Shown: positions 38,172 through 47,921, numbered from the stretch's first letter. The stretch: 64,000 nt of DNA from JAEZAF01 sp964395665 (GCA_964395665.1 CAYNDH010000005.1:3676-67675), one strand, 5' to 3'. Translations and numbers: made by a program. The notes: a model not told the origin generated them from the letters alone.

Positions 38172-39716
38172 ATGACACTTATTGATAATCGAATTTTGAT
38201 TCCAGCCACACAGGATCGCATCTGGGCTATTGTCAGCGATCTACAACAGAATCCCCAATGGCAGGTTGACTGTCAGGGCGTATCGATCCTCTCCACCGCG
38301 AAAAGCGGTCAGGGGACGCGCTGGCGTTCCGTTTCCAGAAATGGGCGCGAGCAGGTCCTTGAGATCACGGCCTGGTATGATCGCCTTGGCTATGAATACC
38401 GCATTGTCGATGGTACCAATCTGGCATCCAACAAAGGGCTGCTGCGCCTTCAGGAAATCCCCGAAGGCACTATTGTGCAGTGGACGTTCACCTACGAGCC
38501 GACCGGCTTCCTAAGCGGTGTGCAGGATACACTTCGCACCCGTCGCAAACTGGAAGCGGAGATCGTCGACAGCCTGCGCCAGCTCTACCGCCTGCTCTCC
38601 AATCGCGCTCAATCAGGCGCATTTGAAACCAAAGCGCTTATCCGTGAAGCACCAGACGTAGAGGCACGGGCGCATTATCAGCCGCGCCATCCTTCGAACG
38701 TCGAAGCCATGGGCACAGGCGATACCGCAGCATCAGGCAGCGCAGCGCCGGCCAGAGCATCATCTGCGGATCATATCCCGGCACCTGATCCGATTACCCA
38801 ACTGAACATGCCGCAGGTCGCCGAACCCGACAATGCAGAGGGCGATACCCGGCCTAATCCGGCGATTGCCCAGCCTGCTGAACCTGGCGCACCAGCTCAA
38901 ACCACATCGCACCAGCCGGACGATGATGCTGCATTTCGCCCGCCCACGCCGACTGTCTTATCCACACCCGCCGTGCCCGCGCCGTCAGCGTTGGAGACAA
39001 CCGAACCAGATGAGCAGGCATCCGTAGAACCTGCTTCCATGCCGCCTGCTTTCGAGCAACCGGTGACGGATTCAGCTTCTGGGCAGGCAGGCATTCCCAC
39101 CCCAGCCGAGACTGCGAAAGACTTCAGTCCGGGTGTCGCCGCCGAAGCCACACAGACAGACAGTTCGCCCCCTGCACCGGTGACAGTCGAGCCAGTGTCA
39201 TCAATTGAGCAACCGGATGCAGGCAGCACCCAGCCAGCACCGGAACCTGTCACAAAAGATGAGGCCGCGCCAGCTTCTGCCAGCACATCCAGCATACCTG
39301 ATGCGCCCACCCTTTCCGACAGCCCAGGCATGATCGACACCCGTGAAGTAGACACGGCGCGGATCAGCATCTTTGATCTGTTCGGCATTCCGAAACCAAG
39401 CGAAACACAGGAAATGCAGCGCATCGATCTGCCGCAGTTCAGTGACTCCAGTGAGCTGCTCCCCGCAGTTGTTGATGATGTCGATAAAACCCCTGAACAG
39501 ACGCCGCTGGCTGAACCGGCTGAACCGGAAACAATCACCTCTCCGGCGTCCATCGCGGAAACACCGATTGCGACGCCAGAAGCTGCGACGACTGCGCCGG
39601 TTACATCACCCAGACCAGCGCCAGCCGTCAGCCTGTATGCCGCCCCCTATACCGGGCGCATTGGCCTGCGCTGGCGGCTGCGGCGTACAGCGGTCAGCCT
39701 ACGCCGCCCCCGCTAA
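38172..39716 (+). CDS. SRPBCC domain protein with long disordered tail
   Basis: 514 residues from ATG 38172. Residues about 1-145 form an SRPBCC (START-like) domain of the polyketide-cyclase type, with the typical IPATQDRIWAIVSD opening and the GTIVQWTFTYEPTG strand. The rest is a Pro/Ala/Glu/Thr-rich stretch (about 170-480), likely unstructured, ending in a basic tail. A short ordered motif, ISIFDLFGIPKP, occurs near residue 400. The combination is odd and I know no named family for it. Confidence 0.7.
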   Translation: MTLIDNRILIPATQDRIWAIVSDLQQNPQWQVDCQGVSILSTAKSGQGTRWRSVSRNGREQVLEITAWYDRLGYEYRIVDGTNLASNKGLLRLQEIPEGTIVQWTFTYEPTGFLSGVQDTLRTRRKLEAEIVDSLRQLYRLLSNRAQSGAFETKALIREAPDVEARAHYQPRHPSNVEAMGTGDTAASGSAAPARASSADHIPAPDPITQLNMPQVAEPDNAEGDTRPNPAIAQPAEPGAPAQTTSHQPDDDAAFRPPTPTVLSTPAVPAPSALETTEPDEQASVEPASMPPAFEQPVTDSASGQAGIPTPAETAKDFSPGVAAEATQTDSSPPAPVTVEPVSSIEQPDAGSTQPAPEPVTKDEAAPASASTSSIPDAPTLSDSPGMIDTREVDTARISIFDLFGIPKPSETQEMQRIDLPQFSDSSELLPAVVDDVDKTPEQTPLAEPAEPETITSPASIAETPIATPEAATTAPVTSPRPAPAVSLYAAPYTGRIGLRWRLRRTAVSLRRPR

Positions 39717-39763
39717 TCTGAAGCATTAACCGGGTCGCGAATCGGACTGTTTTTGACAACAGA

Positions 39764-39799
39764 CAAAAAAAAGAAGCACTCGATTGAGCGCTTCTTTTT
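39764..39799. terminator. Terminator of tRNA-His and of the SRPBCC gene
   Basis: Stem around GAAGCACTC/GAGCGCTTC (one mismatch) with T8 on the minus strand and T5 on the plus strand, so it can stop transcription from both sides. Confidence 0.85.
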
Positions 39800-39804
39800 G
39801 TTTG

Positions 39805-39878
39805 GGTGGCTGACGGGGCTCGAACCCGCGACCTTCTAGGCCACAACCAGACACTCTGCCAACTGAGCTACAGCCACC
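39805..39878 (-). tRNA. tRNA-His (anticodon GTG)
   Basis: Complete cloverleaf on the minus strand: acceptor GTGGCTG/CAGCCAC with the extra G at -1 typical of tRNA-His, D-arm GCTC/GAGT, anticodon loop TTGTGGC, T-arm with GGTTCGAGC. CCA is not encoded. Confidence 0.97.
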
Positions 39879-39889
39879 ATACGCTGATA

Positions 39890-39918
39890 AGTATAGCAAA
39901 AGCGCATGGTGGTGTCTA
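39890..39918 (-). promoter_or_regulatory. tRNA-His promoter
   Basis: On the minus strand TAGACA (39918-39913), 17-bp spacer, TATACT (39895-39890), 12 bp before the tRNA. Confidence 0.75.
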
Positions 39919-39935
39919 GCCTTGACTGCAATTTT

Positions 39936-41210
39936 CTATGAGGGTGATGCAAACCGGAAGATGCGGCCACCGTAGTCTACAATATAGAGTTCGCCAGCTT
40001 CATCTTCCCCGAAAGAACTGATCTGCATATGCGGGGTCATAAACACATCGGTCTGCCAGTTTCCAGCGGTATCACGATAGCTTGCCCATATCCGTCCGGA
40101 GCAGTAATCGCCGAACAGATACACGCCTTCCAGCTCGCTCACCTGCTCACCACGATAAACATATCCACCCGTCACCGAGCAGCCATTTTCCCCGTGCTGA
40201 TACTCGGCAAACGGGTAAATCATGCCTTCCGGCGGTGTCCCCCCGGCAAACGGCGTCGAGCCTTCAAACACATTCCAGCCGAAGTTCATCCCGCCGGGTG
40301 TACCCGCTTCGATAAAATTGATTTCTTCCCAGCGGTTCTGGCCGACATCCGCAATATACACGTCACCCGTTGCGCGGTCAAAGCTGAAGCGCCACACATT
40401 CCGCAGGCCGTAGGCCCATACTTCCGGCGCGAAACCCGGATCACTTGCTGACGGGTTATCTTCAGGGATCGCGTACAGGTCTTCGCCCTCTTCGGTATCG
40501 ACATCAATCCGCAGCAGCGAGCCTAGCAGATCGGATGGATTCTGCCCGGTCGCCAGCGGATCATTGGCCGAACCGCCATCCCCTACCGAGATATACAGAT
40601 AGCCATCCGGCCCAAAGGACATCTGGCCGCCGTTGTGATTGGCATACGGCTGCTCAATGGTCATCAACAGCACTTCACTGGCGGCATTGGCGATATTCGG
40701 ATCATCCGGTGCAACACTGAAGCGCGAAACATGGGTCGCACCCGTGGCACGGCTGGTGTAGTTGACATAAAAATAGCCGTTTTCGGCATAATCCGGATGA
40801 AATGCCAGCCCAAGCAGCCCGCGCTCCGAATAACCTGACAGCACATCCTGACTTACAAGGTTGGAGAGATCGAGAAACGGCGCAGAGAGCTGTTCACCAT
40901 CCTGCATGATAAAGATCTGCCCCGGCTGCTGAAGGACGAAGATCCGACCTGATCCGTCCGGTGCATAGGTCAGATAAAGCGGCGATCTGAAGCCGCTCGC
41001 TACCTGCTCCAGCACGACATTCGCCGGATCAGGGGCAGTTTCGCGCAGGGTAACGACTTCTGTAGTCGCTTCCACAGATGGTTCTTCCGTCGGCTCTTCA
41101 GTCTGGACCGCATCCTGTGCGAAAACTGTGCCAACACCTGCGAACAATACAGCCGCCAGTATCGCCAGTATCATCAGTGTAATCCGTTTGGGTAACTGCG
41201 AATGCTTCAA
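39936..41210 (-). CDS. Secreted PQQ-type sugar dehydrogenase (GSDH family)
   Basis: 424 residues. A signal peptide (1-31, cleavage near VFA-Q) is followed by an acidic Glu/Thr-rich linker and a six-bladed beta-propeller of the glucose/sorbosone dehydrogenase family, with RGLLGLAFHPDY, NHNGGQMSFGPDG and DVGQNRWEEINF. Members oxidise sugars outside the membrane using PQQ. PQQ synthesis genes are not in this window, so activity on sugars is not proven. Confidence 0.88.
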   Translation of the reverse strand: MKHSQLPKRITLMILAILAAVLFAGVGTVFAQDAVQTEEPTEEPSVEATTEVVTLRETAPDPANVVLEQVASGFRSPLYLTYAPDGSGRIFVLQQPGQIFIMQDGEQLSAPFLDLSNLVSQDVLSGYSERGLLGLAFHPDYAENGYFYVNYTSRATGATHVSRFSVAPDDPNIANAASEVLLMTIEQPYANHNGGQMSFGPDGYLYISVGDGGSANDPLATGQNPSDLLGSLLRIDVDTEEGEDLYAIPEDNPSASDPGFAPEVWAYGLRNVWRFSFDRATGDVYIADVGQNRWEEINFIEAGTPGGMNFGWNVFEGSTPFAGGTPPEGMIYPFAEYQHGENGCSVTGGYVYRGEQVSELEGVYLFGDYCSGRIWASYRDTAGNWQTDVFMTPHMQISSFGEDEAGELYIVDYGGRIFRFASPS

Positions 41211-41337
41211 CTTGTTCTTCCTTCACTACTTCCGATGCATGAGGTTACATAGTGTAAAACGGGCAGAGGATAACATGCGAAATTAAGTCCGGCATGAAAA
41301 GCGCAAGACCTGGCGGGAATCAACCACAGCGGGAATC

Positions 41338-41374
41338 AAAAGAGACATCCCAAGCTTCAAGGGATGTCTCTTTT
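41338..41374. terminator. Bidirectional terminator
   Basis: Perfect 14-bp stem AAAAGAGACATCCC / GGGATGTCTCTTTT with A/T tracts on both sides, downstream of ugd (minus strand). Confidence 0.92.
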
Positions 41375-41394
41375 GCTAAATGTTTACAATCGTT

Positions 41395-42732
41395 CTATGC
41401 GTGGACTCGTTCTTCGCTCATCACACCGCTGCCATTGTAGCCACGGCCCACACCGCGATAGGTGAAGCCCAGCCCGGTCATCTTCTCCGGATCGTACATG
41501 TTACGCCCATCCAGCAGAATCGGCGCGGCCATCAGATCACGGACTTTCGCCATATCCAACTGCTTGAACTCATTCCACGGAGTCGCCACAACCAGCGCAT
41601 CCACATCCTGTGCGACTTCATACGGATCGTTGCACATCTGGATTTCCGGCATCTGGCTGGCGGTGTTCTCCATCGCCACCGGGTCATAACCCTTTACCGC
41701 CGCGCCGCGTTCAATCAGCACCTGTGCGATCGCCAGCGCTGGTGATTCGCGGATGTCATCCGTATTTTCCTTGAAGGCCAGGCCGAGCAGACCGATGGTC
41801 TTGCCTGCGACATCGCCGAGCAGATCATCCAGTTTGAGGATCACATGCTTGCGCTGATACTCGTTGATTTCCATCACCGCATGCAGAAGCTGTGGGTGCA
41901 TCCCGTGTGTCTGTGCCATATGGGCCAGCGCCTTCACATCTTTCGGGAAGCAGCTTCCGCCATAACCCACACCGGCCTGAAGGAAGTGATGGCCGATGCG
42001 CTTGTCAAAGCCCATACCCTGCGCCACCTCGATCACATCAGCGCCCAGCTTTTCGCAGATAATGCTGATCTCGTTGATGAAGCTGATGCGCGTAGCAAGG
42101 AATGCATTGGATGCATACTTGATCATTTCAGCCGTACGCAGGTCGGTCATCACAATCGGGGCACGCAGCGGCAGATAAAGCTGTGCGACCGCTTCCGCCG
42201 CGTTACCATCCGTAGATCCAAGCACGGTGCGATCCGTTGCCATAAAGTCCAGCACAGCCGAACCTTCACGCAGGAATTCCGGGCAGCTTACGACTGCGAA
42301 ATCAATCGGAGTCGGCTGGCTGCTGCGGACGATATCCGCCACAAAGTCACCCGTACCCACCGGCACGGTGGATTTGTTGATGATCACCAGCGGGCGCGTC
42401 ATCGTCTTCGCGATAGTTTCCGCTGCAACTCGCACATACTTCAGGTCGGCTTCACCATCCACACCCGACGGTGTACCAACGCAGATAAACACAAATTCCG
42501 CGTCCTTCAGCCCTTCTTCATAGGACGTGGTAAAAGACAGGCGGCCAGAACGCACATTGCGCTCGACCATCTCCGCCAGCCCCGGTTCATAGATCGGCAT
42601 CACGCCGTTGCGCAGATTCTGAATTTTATTCTCGTCAATATCAACGGTCGTCACCTGATTACCGAGATCAGCGAAGCACGTCCCGTTAACAAGCCCGACG
42701 TAACCTGTACCAATGACACAGATGGTTTTCAT
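41395..42732 (-). CDS. ugd: UDP-glucose 6-dehydrogenase
   Basis: 445 residues. NAD-binding GTGYVG (8-13), and the catalytic cysteine in GYGGSCFPKD near residue 260. It makes UDP-glucuronate for polysaccharide. The -strand ATG has GGAG about 10 bp upstream. Its leader holds three tandem hairpin repeats. Confidence 0.96.
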   Translation of the reverse strand: MKTICVIGTGYVGLVNGTCFADLGNQVTTVDIDENKIQNLRNGVMPIYEPGLAEMVERNVRSGRLSFTTSYEEGLKDAEFVFICVGTPSGVDGEADLKYVRVAAETIAKTMTRPLVIINKSTVPVGTGDFVADIVRSSQPTPIDFAVVSCPEFLREGSAVLDFMATDRTVLGSTDGNAAEAVAQLYLPLRAPIVMTDLRTAEMIKYASNAFLATRISFINEISIICEKLGADVIEVAQGMGFDKRIGHHFLQAGVGYGGSCFPKDVKALAHMAQTHGMHPQLLHAVMEINEYQRKHVILKLDDLLGDVAGKTIGLLGLAFKENTDDIRESPALAIAQVLIERGAAVKGYDPVAMENTASQMPEIQMCNDPYEVAQDVDALVVATPWNEFKQLDMAKVRDLMAAPILLDGRNMYDPEKMTGLGFTYRGVGRGYNGSGVMSEERVHA

Positions 42733-42751
42733 CGTTTAATAGCTCCGAATT

Positions 42752-42808
42752 TTCCAGCGAACTGGAGGTATTCCAGCGAACTGGATGTATTCCAGCGAAC
42801 TGGAGGTA
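42752..42808. repeat. 19-bp tandem hairpin repeat, three copies
   Basis: Three near-identical units TTCCAGCGAACTGGAGGTA. Each contains TCCAG-CGAA-CTGGA; read on the minus (ugd) strand this is a short stem with a TTCG loop. Confidence 0.92.
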
Positions 42809-42907
42809 TCATGAACGAAATTGATGATACAGCAATGGTCAAATTGACCTGTTTTCCACTCAGTTACAGACAGCATTCGCAGGTGATGAACTTGCCGACG
42901 CTTGTTA

Positions 42908-44242
42908 TCACGCACGCTGCATGATCATACGTGCTGCACGCCGTCCGATTTCAACAGCAAAATTTGTTCCACGATCCCACGGGTAGACATGGCTCATGCT
43001 GGCCCAGTACACCCCGTCAATCGGCGTTTCAATACCCGGCACATGCTGGCTGTGATTCACACCCGGAACCGGCTGCGCATAAGGTGCACGGAACACCCAG
43101 AATTTCCGCACCCATTCCGGCTTGAAGTCCGAATTGAAGCGCGGCAGAACCGCCATGAAACGCTGTGCCAGTTCATCTTCCGGCATCGTCAGATATTCAT
43201 GGCCCATCGGGATATAATCGCCACAGTAGACCAGCACATCGCCGTTATAATGCACCTTGTCCATCCAGTTGGTGTGTTCCACCAACGCCAGAAACGGGAA
43301 TTCGCTCTGATCTTTCTGCGGACTGGTCGCAGGCAGATTGAGCCAGTAGGTGCCGTCCGTCAGCAGGGACTGCTTCAGTGCATAGACGACACAAACCGCG
43401 CCAATACTTTGAAGTCGAGCCGCCTTCTGACCGTATTCGGTCGTGCTCAACCCTTCAGTGATACGCAGCATCAGCCCCGGTCCTACCGTGCTAAGTACCT
43501 GATCGAATACCTTCGGCTCACCCTGCACGGTCAGCGTGAGTTTTCCGTTTTCTCTCACGATCTGATCAACCGGGCTGTTCAGGCAGATCTCCACGCCATG
43601 TCTTTCAACCGCGCCAGCCAGATCATTGACAAAGGCCTGAAATCCGCCTTCATACGTCCCCAGCCGCAGCGACCGCGTCTTGATGCGCGCCCACAGCCAC
43701 GCCATATTGACTTTCTGGTACAGGTTGCTGAACTTCCCGATCAGCAGCGGCTGCCACAGCCGGGCGTACACTTCCTGCCCCATATAACGCTGAAGCCATT
43801 CATGGGCGGTGATCTTTTCAAGCCCACGCCAGTCTCGTGCAATGTATTTCAGATAGGCCCCTGCCAGCGCCAGCCGGACCTTCGCCACCAGCGACAGCGG
43901 CAGCTTGAACATCACCGAATACGGTGTCATTTCGGAGCGGACAATCCGGTTATCCAGCCAGTAACTGGTCTTGGGACGCGGGAAGAAGATCTTTTCCCTC
44001 ACGCCAATTTCCTCAGCCAGCGTGAGCAGATCACTATCGGTTTCGAACCAGTGATGATAGAACTTCTCCAGGCTCCATTCCCAGTCCGTATCACGGAAGC
44101 CTGCTGCCAGTCCACCGACTTCGCCGCCTGCTTCATAGATCGTGACACGATGACCCGCACGGGACAGGTCCCACGCGGCAGAAAGTCCCGCGATACCTGC
44201 TCCGATGATCGCAATGTGTCTGGTCTGTGCGTTATTTGTCAT
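42908..44242 (-). CDS. FAD-dependent amine oxidase / protoporphyrinogen oxidase-like protein
   Basis: 444 residues. FAD motif GAGIAG (14-19) and the GG doublet region AGGEVGGLA that follows are typical of the amine-oxidase fold. The body resembles NAD(P)-binding phytoene/protoporphyrinogen oxidase-like proteins that often sit beside polysaccharide or glycolipid genes. The substrate is unknown. It is 175 bp upstream of ugd on the same strand. Confidence 0.82.
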   Translation of the reverse strand: MTNNAQTRHIAIIGAGIAGLSAAWDLSRAGHRVTIYEAGGEVGGLAAGFRDTDWEWSLEKFYHHWFETDSDLLTLAEEIGVREKIFFPRPKTSYWLDNRIVRSEMTPYSVMFKLPLSLVAKVRLALAGAYLKYIARDWRGLEKITAHEWLQRYMGQEVYARLWQPLLIGKFSNLYQKVNMAWLWARIKTRSLRLGTYEGGFQAFVNDLAGAVERHGVEICLNSPVDQIVRENGKLTLTVQGEPKVFDQVLSTVGPGLMLRITEGLSTTEYGQKAARLQSIGAVCVVYALKQSLLTDGTYWLNLPATSPQKDQSEFPFLALVEHTNWMDKVHYNGDVLVYCGDYIPMGHEYLTMPEDELAQRFMAVLPRFNSDFKPEWVRKFWVFRAPYAQPVPGVNHSQHVPGIETPIDGVYWASMSHVYPWDRGTNFAVEIGRRAARMIMQRA

Positions 44243-44399
44243 GCGCTGCGTGTGAAAGCTCCTTTACCCGCTCTGATCATATCTTACGTATAAACATACA
44301 CTTAAGAGAATGAATTTCATCACGTTATTCATCTAAAGAAGGTAAATAATGAGATAAGTCATGCGCTCGCTATGACTTCAGCCCCAATGATCCGATCGT

Positions 44400-45896
44400 C
44401 TAATCACCGACCAGCCAGTCATAATCGAACCCGGACGGCAGATTATCCATGCCCGGATTGCTGGCACGTTCTTCCAGCAGCGGAACCGGCATTCTGACTG
44501 TAACGGACGCAGGTGATGCAACCGTCGAAATGGTCGATGCCGTCTGACTGGGATAATAGACCGGCGCGGGCCGCATCGATTCATCCCCCAGGGTGCGGAA
44601 TTCAGCCTGAATCACGGTCATAATCGCCCCCAGGCCGAAGAAAATTGACACCGCGTTGACCACCCATCCCACCTGCGGCAGTGACGCCAGCAGCGCCAGT
44701 ATCAGCACACCAATCCCCAGGCTGATGTACCATGACCGTGTCGTGTTCAGCGGCATAAAGCCAGAGATCAGCAGCCGCCCCAGCGCAACTGCCATAATCA
44801 TGCGTGAGATGAAAATCGCAATGAAATAAAACAGACTCGTCCCGCCGATATTCACAATCCCCAGGATGATGCCACCGGCGACGATGACGCCATCCAGCCG
44901 CAGCAGCGCCAGTATCAGAATCACCAGCAGGCTGAGAATCAACACAATCAGCACCACTGGGAATGAGAGGATGAAGCTCAGAAGCCCTACACCAAAGCTG
45001 GAAATCGGCTGCCGCCGCACCGCCCGAATCGGACGTTTGACAAATCCGGGGATCAGCAGCAGCGCCAGCAGACCGAACAGGCCAAGCGTCGTGACCTCAC
45101 GGATCACCTGACTGACATAAATCTGAAGCGCCCGCTGTGTATCCTGCTGCTCCACCAGCTCCAGAAAGGCGGAGTTGGTGATATTCGGGATGAATACCGG
45201 CGGATTTTCCAGCTCCGCCAGAATCTCGCCCTGTGATGGCGCACGATATGTCAGCACACCGTCAATCTGTGCCGGTTCTTCTACACGCAGCCCTGGATCA
45301 AACAGCGCGATATTCAATTGCAAAGGCAGAAGGAAGGTTTCAAGTTGAGAGGCGACATTCTGCGAGGTGGCATCCCCAACCGATGCATCCACATCACCAG
45401 CGATCTGACCGGCGATTTTCAGTGCCGATCCCCAGAACTCGATCCCTTCAGCCACCTGACCATCAACGGCAAGCTGGTATCCGAGCGCGACCACCTGTCC
45501 GGTAACCTCAGTCGCCGCCCGGATGCTTCCACTAAGGCCCAGCAGGAATATATCCGAGTCCAGCAGTTCAGCACTGGACTCGATATTCAGCACCAGCCCT
45601 GCGAAATGAATATCATCACCAATCGTCCCGAAAATGTCGAGTTCACCCCCGGCCAGATAGACATTCTTATCGACCCGACCACGGATCTCGGCGAGATAGG
45701 CCAGCCCGATGACATTCCCCTCAACTGTGCCTTCAATTGTCAGTTGACGGCACAGGACATACAGATTCCCCTCAACCACCCGGTCAGCCGGGATGGTGCA
45801 GATTTCCTGTTGAATGATTTCCGTCGCGGAGACACCCCCAGCGATGAGAAGCAGCAGAATCAAAAGCCACAAGCGTTTTCGAACAGAGCGCATCAT
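44400..45896 (-). CDS. Membrane protein with bactofilin-like beta-helix
   Basis: 498 residues. A signal peptide (1-24) precedes an extracytoplasmic region (about 40-190) of repeated short strands (EGNLYV, GTVEGNV, GRVDKNV) like polymer-forming bactofilin domains. Then a cluster of five or six membrane helices (about 270-430) and a short cytoplasmic tail. Unlike bactofilins the beta-helix would be outside the membrane. Confidence 0.75.
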   Translation of the reverse strand: MMRSVRKRLWLLILLLLIAGGVSATEIIQQEICTIPADRVVEGNLYVLCRQLTIEGTVEGNVIGLAYLAEIRGRVDKNVYLAGGELDIFGTIGDDIHFAGLVLNIESSAELLDSDIFLLGLSGSIRAATEVTGQVVALGYQLAVDGQVAEGIEFWGSALKIAGQIAGDVDASVGDATSQNVASQLETFLLPLQLNIALFDPGLRVEEPAQIDGVLTYRAPSQGEILAELENPPVFIPNITNSAFLELVEQQDTQRALQIYVSQVIREVTTLGLFGLLALLLIPGFVKRPIRAVRRQPISSFGVGLLSFILSFPVVLIVLILSLLVILILALLRLDGVIVAGGIILGIVNIGGTSLFYFIAIFISRMIMAVALGRLLISGFMPLNTTRSWYISLGIGVLILALLASLPQVGWVVNAVSIFFGLGAIMTVIQAEFRTLGDESMRPAPVYYPSQTASTISTVASPASVTVRMPVPLLEERASNPGMDNLPSGFDYDWLVGD

Positions 45897-46119
45897 GGGT
45901 CCTCATGCTGTTCATAACCAGTGATAGGCGCAAAGCAGAACTTTCACGTTATTACCCTCATTGTACCATACCGCTCGGCGCTTATTGGGCGACAACCTAC
46001 CCGCATGGGCAGGGGGTCAGCCTATCCACAAAGCGGATGTGCCTGCGCCGTGCTTCTGCGACAATAAGTGCATCGTAACCGAAAAGTCTTTACATCCACA
46101 TTCAAGGGGAATGGATCAC

Positions 46120-47148
46120 ATGAGCGAAAATCTCAAGCAGTTTTCAGAGGCACTGGCCGACATCGTCGAAAATGCCGCGAAAGGGATTGTACGGGTAGAA
46201 GGACGCCGCCGCCTTCCGGCTACTGGCTTTGTCTGGGAAGAGAATATCATCGTCACTGCCCATCATATCGTGGAGCGCAGCGAAAACCTTCAGGTCGGCC
46301 TGCCCAATGGCGAGACTGTCAGCGCAGAACTGATCGGACGCGATCCGAATACTGACATCGCCGTGCTGCGTGCCGCTACCGGTGACATCGCCCTGCCCTA
46401 CAGCGGCGACGGGCTGCGCGTGGGCAATCTCGTACTCGCCATCGGACGCCCCGGCGCCAGTGTTCAGGCCACCTTAGGCGTCGTCAGCGCCATTGGCGGC
46501 AACGCCTCCGATGATCATCAGTCGGACTGGAACGCCCGTCAGCAGCGCCGCGCAGAACGCCACGCCGCACGTCATGAACGTCACGGTGGGCGTCACGGTG
46601 GACGTGGTCGCCGCTGGGGTGCGGACCCGTCCGGCTTCCAGTTTTCTGTCGGCGGCTCCGGCCTCCGTTCAGAAGGCGCAATCCAGACCGATGTCGTCAT
46701 GTATCCTGGCTTCTCCGGCGGTCCGCTGGTCGATGCAAACGGCCTTGTGCGCGGGCTGAACACCTCAGCGATTTCACGCGGGGCGAGTATCACCGTCCCC
46801 ATCACCACCATTCAGCGCGTGGTCTCGACTCTGGTCGAGCATGGCCGGATGCGCCGTGGCTTCCTTGGTATCGGGGCGCAGTCCATCCGTTTGCAGGAAT
46901 CGGTCGCCGATGAAATCGGTCAGGACATCGGCCTGATGATCGTCTCGGTCGAAACCGGCAGCCCTGCCGAACAGGGCGGCCTGTTCGTCGGTGACATCCT
47001 GATCGCGCTGGACGGCCAGTCCATCCGCCATGTCGATGAACTGCTGGCGCTGCTGAATGGGGACCGCGTCGGCAAGCCAGTTCCGGTCAGCGTCCTGCGC
47101 GGCGGACAGTTACAGCAGGTCGAAGTCAATATTGCCGAGAAAGTCTAA
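46120..47148 (+). CDS. Cytoplasmic S1C (HtrA-like) protease with PDZ domain
   Basis: 342 residues from ATG 46120, which has AAGGGGA 9 bp upstream. Triad His49 (TAHH), Asp79 and Ser199 (GFSGGP), then a PDZ domain (about 245-335). There is no signal peptide or membrane segment, unlike DegP or HtrA. Residues about 131-170 form a His/Arg/Gly-rich insertion (eight histidines from residue 133) not usual in the family. Paired with a second S1C gene 56 bp downstream. Confidence 0.88.
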   Translation: MSENLKQFSEALADIVENAAKGIVRVEGRRRLPATGFVWEENIIVTAHHIVERSENLQVGLPNGETVSAELIGRDPNTDIAVLRAATGDIALPYSGDGLRVGNLVLAIGRPGASVQATLGVVSAIGGNASDDHQSDWNARQQRRAERHAARHERHGGRHGGRGRRWGADPSGFQFSVGGSGLRSEGAIQTDVVMYPGFSGGPLVDANGLVRGLNTSAISRGASITVPITTIQRVVSTLVEHGRMRRGFLGIGAQSIRLQESVADEIGQDIGLMIVSVETGSPAEQGGLFVGDILIALDGQSIRHVDELLALLNGDRVGKPVPVSVLRGGQLQQVEVNIAEKV

Positions 47149-47204
47149 ACAGTCAGCGGCAGAGATAGGTCAGACCAGCGATACATAGGGAGCAGCACAT
47201 CCGC

Positions 47205-47828
47205 ATGAAGGGTTTGGGTATTCTCAGCGACGAGATGGCGCAGATCGCAAAGACTGCGCGAGAGAGTGTAGTACGGATTGTCGGGCGGGATGGAAGTCTC
47301 GGTGCGGGGACTATCTGGCATCCCGATGGCCTGATCGTGACCAATACCCACGTGATTCAGCAGCGCTCGATACGAGTCCTGCTGACAGGGGATGATGAAC
47401 TCTATCCCGCCCAGATACTGGCACAGGATACCCGGCAGGACATCGCCGCACTTGCCGTCGATCTGCCGGACGACCTATCGGGCGTCAGCCTGCCCACCAT
47501 CCGTATTGGGGACTCGCGTCGGCTGCGGGTTGGTCAGTGGGTGATGGCACTTGGTCATCCGTGGGGCGTGCGCCATTCACTGACGGCAGGTACGCTGATC
47601 GGTTTTGGCAGCGACCTTCCGGAAATCCAGACAGGCCGCGAGTGGCTGGCGCTTGGGCTGCATCTGCGCCCCGGTCACTCCGGCGGACCACTGCTCAATG
47701 CCGACGGTGAACTGATCGGGATCAATACCATGATCACCGGCCCGGAAGTCGGCTTCGCCATCCCGGTTCATATCGTGAAAGCATTCCTGAAGGAAACCAT
47801 CGGCCTGCGTACCGCCGAAGCGGTATAA
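47205..47828 (+). CDS. S1C trypsin-like protease without PDZ domain
   Basis: 207 residues. Triad His49 (TNTHV), Asp79 (DIAAL) and Ser159 (GHSGGP), at the same numbers as His49 and Asp79 of the upstream protease. It stops after the protease domain, with no PDZ and no signal peptide. The pair probably arose by duplication followed by loss or gain of the PDZ domain (inference). Confidence 0.88.
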   Translation: MKGLGILSDEMAQIAKTARESVVRIVGRDGSLGAGTIWHPDGLIVTNTHVIQQRSIRVLLTGDDELYPAQILAQDTRQDIAALAVDLPDDLSGVSLPTIRIGDSRRLRVGQWVMALGHPWGVRHSLTAGTLIGFGSDLPEIQTGREWLALGLHLRPGHSGGPLLNADGELIGINTMITGPEVGFAIPVHIVKAFLKETIGLRTAEAV

Positions 47829-47861
47829 CACACAGCGCATCACCGTTATCTCAATACACCG

Positions 47862-47895
47862 CACAGGCATGTCATCGGCTGGTGACATGCCTGTG
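47862..47895. repeat. Long perfect hairpin
   Basis: 13-bp stem CACAGGCATGTCA / TGACATGCCTGTG with an 8-nt loop, 33 bp after the S1C gene. It has no T-tract. Confidence 0.8.
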
Positions 47896-47921
47896 TAGAT
47901 CAGGTATCTCACGTATAATCA

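Noticed and set aside
42902..44293. 463-codon plus-strand frame opposite the FAD oxidase-like gene
   Set aside because: Shadow of the conserved minus-strand gene; no motifs.
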